Source: Datnioides undecimradiatus
Lineage: Eukaryota > Chordata > Actinopteri > Lobotiformes > Datnioididae
Length of the DNA stretch: 64,000 nucleotides
Assembly (NCBI GenBank): GCA_008933995.1
Contig: WARS01001600.1
Coordinates: forward strand, 2,057,143-2,121,142
Direction: 5' to 3'
The notes below the pieces were generated by a model, which did no database searches, was not told the origin of the DNA, and saw nothing but the letters and a program-made list of their open reading frames with translations. Of this stretch, positions 59,738 to 64,000 are shown piece after piece. Positions within the stretch are counted from its first letter, which is position 1; each line of letters starts with the position of its first letter. The position numbers and the translations under genes are program-made.

Positions 59738-62700
59738 CGTGTGTGTGAGTGTGTGAGGGGGCAGTCCAATCCATCCTTACGCAAGCTGCACAACTGCAAA
59801 CATGTCACATGTCTTCCATGTGCACCACCCGCTGACACACACGGTGTTACGCAGCGACAGCCTGTCTGACAGACAGCCCACAGCGATGTGGGCTGAGGAA
59901 CTCCCAGCCCTCCGTGTTTACATGCGGCCTTTTCCAGCAGCTGTTCAAGCCGTGTAGAAGCTCTGGAGCTACTGTGCAGTGTTGTGCATGCAGTGTGTTG
60001 CCCAGCAGGGCCCCTCAGGTTCATCCAGAGCAGCTGTCTACGTGGTGAGAGTACAGAAGCATCACAGGAGACACACTCTGTCCCTCAACGTGCTCCACCC
60101 TGTGTATAATCAGTAAAACCTGCCTTATATTCAGTTAGAAACAGTGAATCTGTTCTGCGTCATGTTTCGGTTATTTGTCCTAATGTGATCACAGCCAAAC
60201 TAAACTTTGCAGACAAAGCTTCGTCTGAAACTCAGCATGAATGTTTTGTGATGTTTCCGGGCTTTGCAGGCTGAGAACACGGCGATTAGATGCATTAATG
60301 ATGGCAGCTGTTCTCTGCAGGATAAATGGGTTCTCCAGAGAAACACTCATGGGCAGTGAGCGGTGAGCCCTTGGCCTGTGAGTACACTGTGGTCAGTAGC
60401 GGATCAGTCCTCTCTAGAGGGAGCCAATCCTGGCCAAGTTCTTCTCCCACAGGCGATGACATCCCTGGTCCAAACAGCGTTGCCATGGTGACACCCGCAA
60501 ACAGCGGCAAATAGAGGTCAGCGGCTTCAATGGGCTCTTACTCCTGTCATCATCTGTCATCGTCTCAGATGGAAATAGACTCTGTTCCTCCTCATGTGGA
60601 GCTGCTCCTTCACCAGCTTTACCACGAGTTTTTAGACACGTCAGTTTTCAGTGATCAGTGACTGAGCTGGACAATGAGGAGATGGTAGCAGATCATGCAT
60701 GAAGACGTACAGATCACATCAGAGACGAGTTCAATGGTGGTTATCTCCTGATTTAATACTAAAAACACATAAATATGGTTTGGTCTGTGTCGTTTCACAC
60801 CCTGTAACAGTACGGGAGCCCGACAGGAACCAGACTCGGACCACAGCTGCTTTACAGCTTTAACACCAGCCTGAATAGACTTAATGACTCCAGGAAGACA
60901 CACCACAGTTTGTCTGAATCCAACCGAATAGTTTAGGTGTGAAGTCTCCGTCCTTCATCGGGATTGGCTCAACTCTATGATGACCTCATCTATTCATGTC
61001 TTTATCCAGCCTGAGAAGCGCAACACTGCCTTCCTGCCTTCCTGTTGCTCCTTGTACCACAATTAATCCACTCTCCATAGAGTCATCCTGTGTGAGTGTG
61101 TGTGTGTGTGTGTGTGCGTGTGCGTGTGTTCTAGTAAGGACCTACAATGCTCCTCAGATTGTTCCCCCCGCTGCTGAAAGTGACGGCCAGCATGGACGCA
61201 CACTCCTCAGCATAGAAAGGCATCCTGCCGTTCTCATCAACCGCTCCTGCAACACACACACACGCAAAAGCACATGCATGCACGCAAACAAAATGGTCAT
61301 TCACTGTCCTATTGGAGCAAGCTGAACCACAAAAGCACAAGTGAAATTACAGAGACGCACAAACACGCACACACGCTCCTGAGACTCTCCATCTTACCGA
61401 CTGTGATGGTGTAGATGGAGTTGGCGTAGCCGTCATAGTTGCAGTTATCATTGAACTGACCTCCATTGCCGCTGGCAACCACAAAGATGCTGCCGAAGCC
61501 ATGTCTGCCTGCAATCACGCCGTGCTGCAGCGCCGCCTGCGGAGGAGAAACAGTTAATGCTGCGATAACAAGAGGAAAAACAAGATCCATCCCAGTGAGA
61601 GCACCACACACTCTGCACACACCACGCACACTCTGCACACACTATGCACACCAGTCACTGATCTGTCGGCGTGTGCTGCCCCCTGCTGGACAACAACTGC
61701 ACCTCTCTTACCTTGCCCAAGGGGTGGGGTCCATCCACAGTGTGCCCGTCATCGTCTGGACCCCAGCTACAGGTGACAAGAGTTTGAATCAGAGTCAAGC
61801 AAGGCTTTGACGTTAAGGTATGAAAACACAGAAACACTTCATGACACTGGAGACACAGAGGTGGTCCAAGTCTCAGACACATGACACATCTGTGATTTAA
61901 CTGTTTCTAAAAACAGACAGAGAGGCCTGTTTGGTACCTGCAGCTGTAGATGTCATTGACCTGGTAGTGTTTGTTGAAGGCTATGGCCTCCAGGCTGTCT
62001 GTCAGCGGGCCGTCCAGGACTCGGATACCTGAGCAGAATGAGAGACATGGTTCACCAGACGCGTTCACCCGTAGCTTCCCTCTCTGCGCTTTGTATAAAA
62101 CCAGGCTGTCCAGAATAAATCCTCGTCTGTACCTGCCACCTTGCTGCCGTAGGCAACCCCTACAGCACAGAAGCTGTTGTTGGGAACAGCTGCGATCTCG
62201 CCGGCACATCGCGTCCCATGGTGGTTGTCACTGTGGACGTCCGGGTGAGGCATTGGGTCGGGATCATTGGAGTTCAGGTCGTAACTGCCCTCTGGACTCT
62301 GAAACAGGAAATTTCATCAACAGTTATTGTTGGATCCACAGCTGCTCTGTAAAACAACACATTCGCTGAGCTCTCTTCTCCATTTAAGCAGGATTAGTTT
62401 TAAGCACCGTCAGTTTCATCGGTAAGAAACAGGAAGTAACTACAGTCCGCTGATCGTAGAGTCACTGTTAGCTTTGACTCACATAGTTGAGCTGGATGTC
62501 CTGATGGGTGTGCTCCACCCCGTCATCTACCACCACCACGGTGACTCCTTGGCCGGTGATGTTGCGCTCCCACACCCCTGTTACGTTGATGTCCATGCCC
62601 TTATTGAGGTCATTGTGCTGCAAGAACAGGATGAGCAGGATGAGGACCAGAGTGCAGGATTACTAAGGCAAGGATGTAAAAGAGTGAAGGTGTCCTGGAG

Positions 62701-63431
62701 TCAGGCTTCTGTGGCCTCTGCTCTTACTGTGGCACAAGGATCGGCGTCAACACATTTTAATTATTTTTATTAGAACAAATCAGTTTTGGTTGTCACGACT
62801 GGCACGGTGCAACTGGAAGACTCTATAGGCTTTAAACACAAGTACGCAACGCAACTACAACCAGAACTGTTTAAAGGAATAGATCTGAGCGTCCTGTCTG
62901 CTATCCAGGCACATGTAAACATAACAAAGTCGACTGAATGCAGCTTTATTGAGTGCACAAGCAAACATGAACAACACTGTATGTGGAAATCATGGCTGTA
63001 TCAACAACTGTCCTTCCAGTTCACAGGAGGACACCACCGTATATTGATGCTTCGCCACCTGCACCTCAGTCTGAAGTAAGACAGCAGACTGCTGCTCTCT
63101 TCTATCTGCCAATCAAAACTGTTTAATGCTATAAAACGAGTGATAATGATTAATCTGAAGGACTATCACACACGCTCCAGAGCCTCACCAGGTGCCACTG
63201 TTTAGGGTAGTGGGGGTCATTGAAGGCCATTGATCTCTTGGAGCGGCTCAGCGCTCTCTCCTGGGAGTGCCACAGGACATGAGGGTGGGCTGCCAGCACG
63301 TCCCCTGGATGGGCGCCCTTGTTCTCAACACCAGCGGCAGATCCAGTCTCGGGCTTGACAGAACACATTAAGTAGTGTCCCTCCAGCTGTCCGATCTGTC
63401 CCTGGTTCTGCAGCCCAGCCTGCTCTGCCAC
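55557..63431 (-). CDS. pcsk7: Proprotein convertase subtilisin/kexin type 7, 5'-incomplete
   Basis: Fifteen exons join in frame to 686 residues: 63189-63431, 62483-62617, 62133-62298, 61938-62028, 61712-61766, 61398-61536, 61146-61246, 59032-59199, 58675-58779, 58469-58571, 56954-57110, 56620-56714, 56411-56516, 56189-56306, 55557-55835. The N-terminal signal/prodomain start lies beyond the right edge. A prodomain cleavage motif (RSKRS) is followed by the S8 domain: Asp in [10 protein letters not shown], His in [10 protein letters not shown], oxyanion Asn in VVASGNGG and Ser in [10 protein letters not shown]. The P domain includes [19 protein letters not shown] and [16 protein letters not shown]-terminal membrane segment ([16 protein letters not shown]) leads into a basic then acidic tail. 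It is a trans-Golgi serine endoprotease cutting after paired basic residues. Convergence with tagln matches human 11q23.3. Identity is near certain. Confidence 0.97.
59200..61145 (-). other. Large pcsk7 intron
   Basis: This 1.9 kb intron interrupts the catalytic domain between the RSI and VTSDW segments. It has TG repeats and no additional exon that I can support. Confidence 0.55.
59697..59750 (+). repeat. (GT)n microsatellite in pcsk7 intron
   Basis: A GT run of about 18 perfect units is followed by GAGCGTGTG-type imperfect units, in the 1.9 kb intron between exons at 59032-59199 and 61146-61246. Confidence 0.93.
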
Positions 63432-63710
63432 CTGGGATGGAGAGGATACTGATGATAAATACAAATTTAACTGGGACAGTACTTCTAAAGTGAACAAGCT
63501 CAGGTTTGTCTCCCCGACCGAAGCAACTTTTCAGACAGAAAAGCTGAATGAAACACTGTCTGCAAAGGTGCTATTGTGCCGTATGAGATGAGGCAATATT
63601 AATGTGTTATTCTCACATTTCTCACAATCACCATGACATGAAAAAATACAGTAGCTGTTCTAAACTGAATTTCATTTTTGAAACCATCAGAGCAGAGACA
63701 TGAGTCCTAT

Positions 63711-64000
<290 letters not shown>

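Overview
The window reads as nuclear DNA of a teleost fish, probably a percomorph. Genes are split by short GT-AG introns, intergenic gaps are small, CA/TG microsatellites are dense, and an L2/CR1-type LINE and teleost expansions (C1q-like, TRIM) are present. Genes were assembled by joining exons at GT/AG sites so that the reading frame closes. For every complete gene below the exon lengths sum to a multiple of three.

Layout, left to right: (1) a TCAF/FAM115-type gene (minus, 3' end off the left edge); (2) pnkp (plus), the DNA end-repair kinase/phosphatase; (3) complement factor B/C2 (minus), convergent with pnkp; (4) mfrp (plus), divergent from cfb; (5) a Nudix CoA diphosphatase of NUDT8 type (minus), convergent with mfrp; (6) a RING/B-box/PRY-SPRY TRIM gene (plus); (7) a cluster of four secreted C1q-domain genes (plus, 32.6-46.4 kb), the first carrying a 5'-truncated LINE in its second intron; (8) transgelin, tagln (plus), with two perfect CArG boxes upstream of a non-coding first exon; (9) pcsk7 (minus), convergent with tagln, whose 5' end lies off the right edge behind an (AT)n tract that fills the last 286 bases.

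The tagln/pcsk7 tail-to-tail pair, and mfrp near C1q-family genes, recall human 11q23.3 (PCSK7-TAGLN; MFRP-C1QTNF5). TCAF, pnkp, cfb and nudt8 do not belong to that human block, so the segment looks like a fish-specific mosaic. Immune-type products (cfb, TRIM, C1q-like) are enriched, but no operon-like cooperation is implied.

The most unusual content is the C1q cluster. Three paralogues share a seven-nucleotide coding first exon, a Ser-Trp-x-Gly-Pro motif after the signal peptide, a Cys-Gly-Cys-Cys-Leu-Met helical stalk in place of collagen, and a common promoter layout (a TGATACCTG element about 285-313 bp before the ATG, then a TATA-like box). A fourth copy of the promoter element stands alone at 42.95 kb. 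Other points of note are three phase-0 orphan mini-exons between C1q genes 1 and 2, a Cys in the PNKP phosphatase DxDGT motif, a roughly 211-residue N-terminal extension on the NUDT8-type protein, and a proline-rich linker built from five small exons in the TRIM gene.
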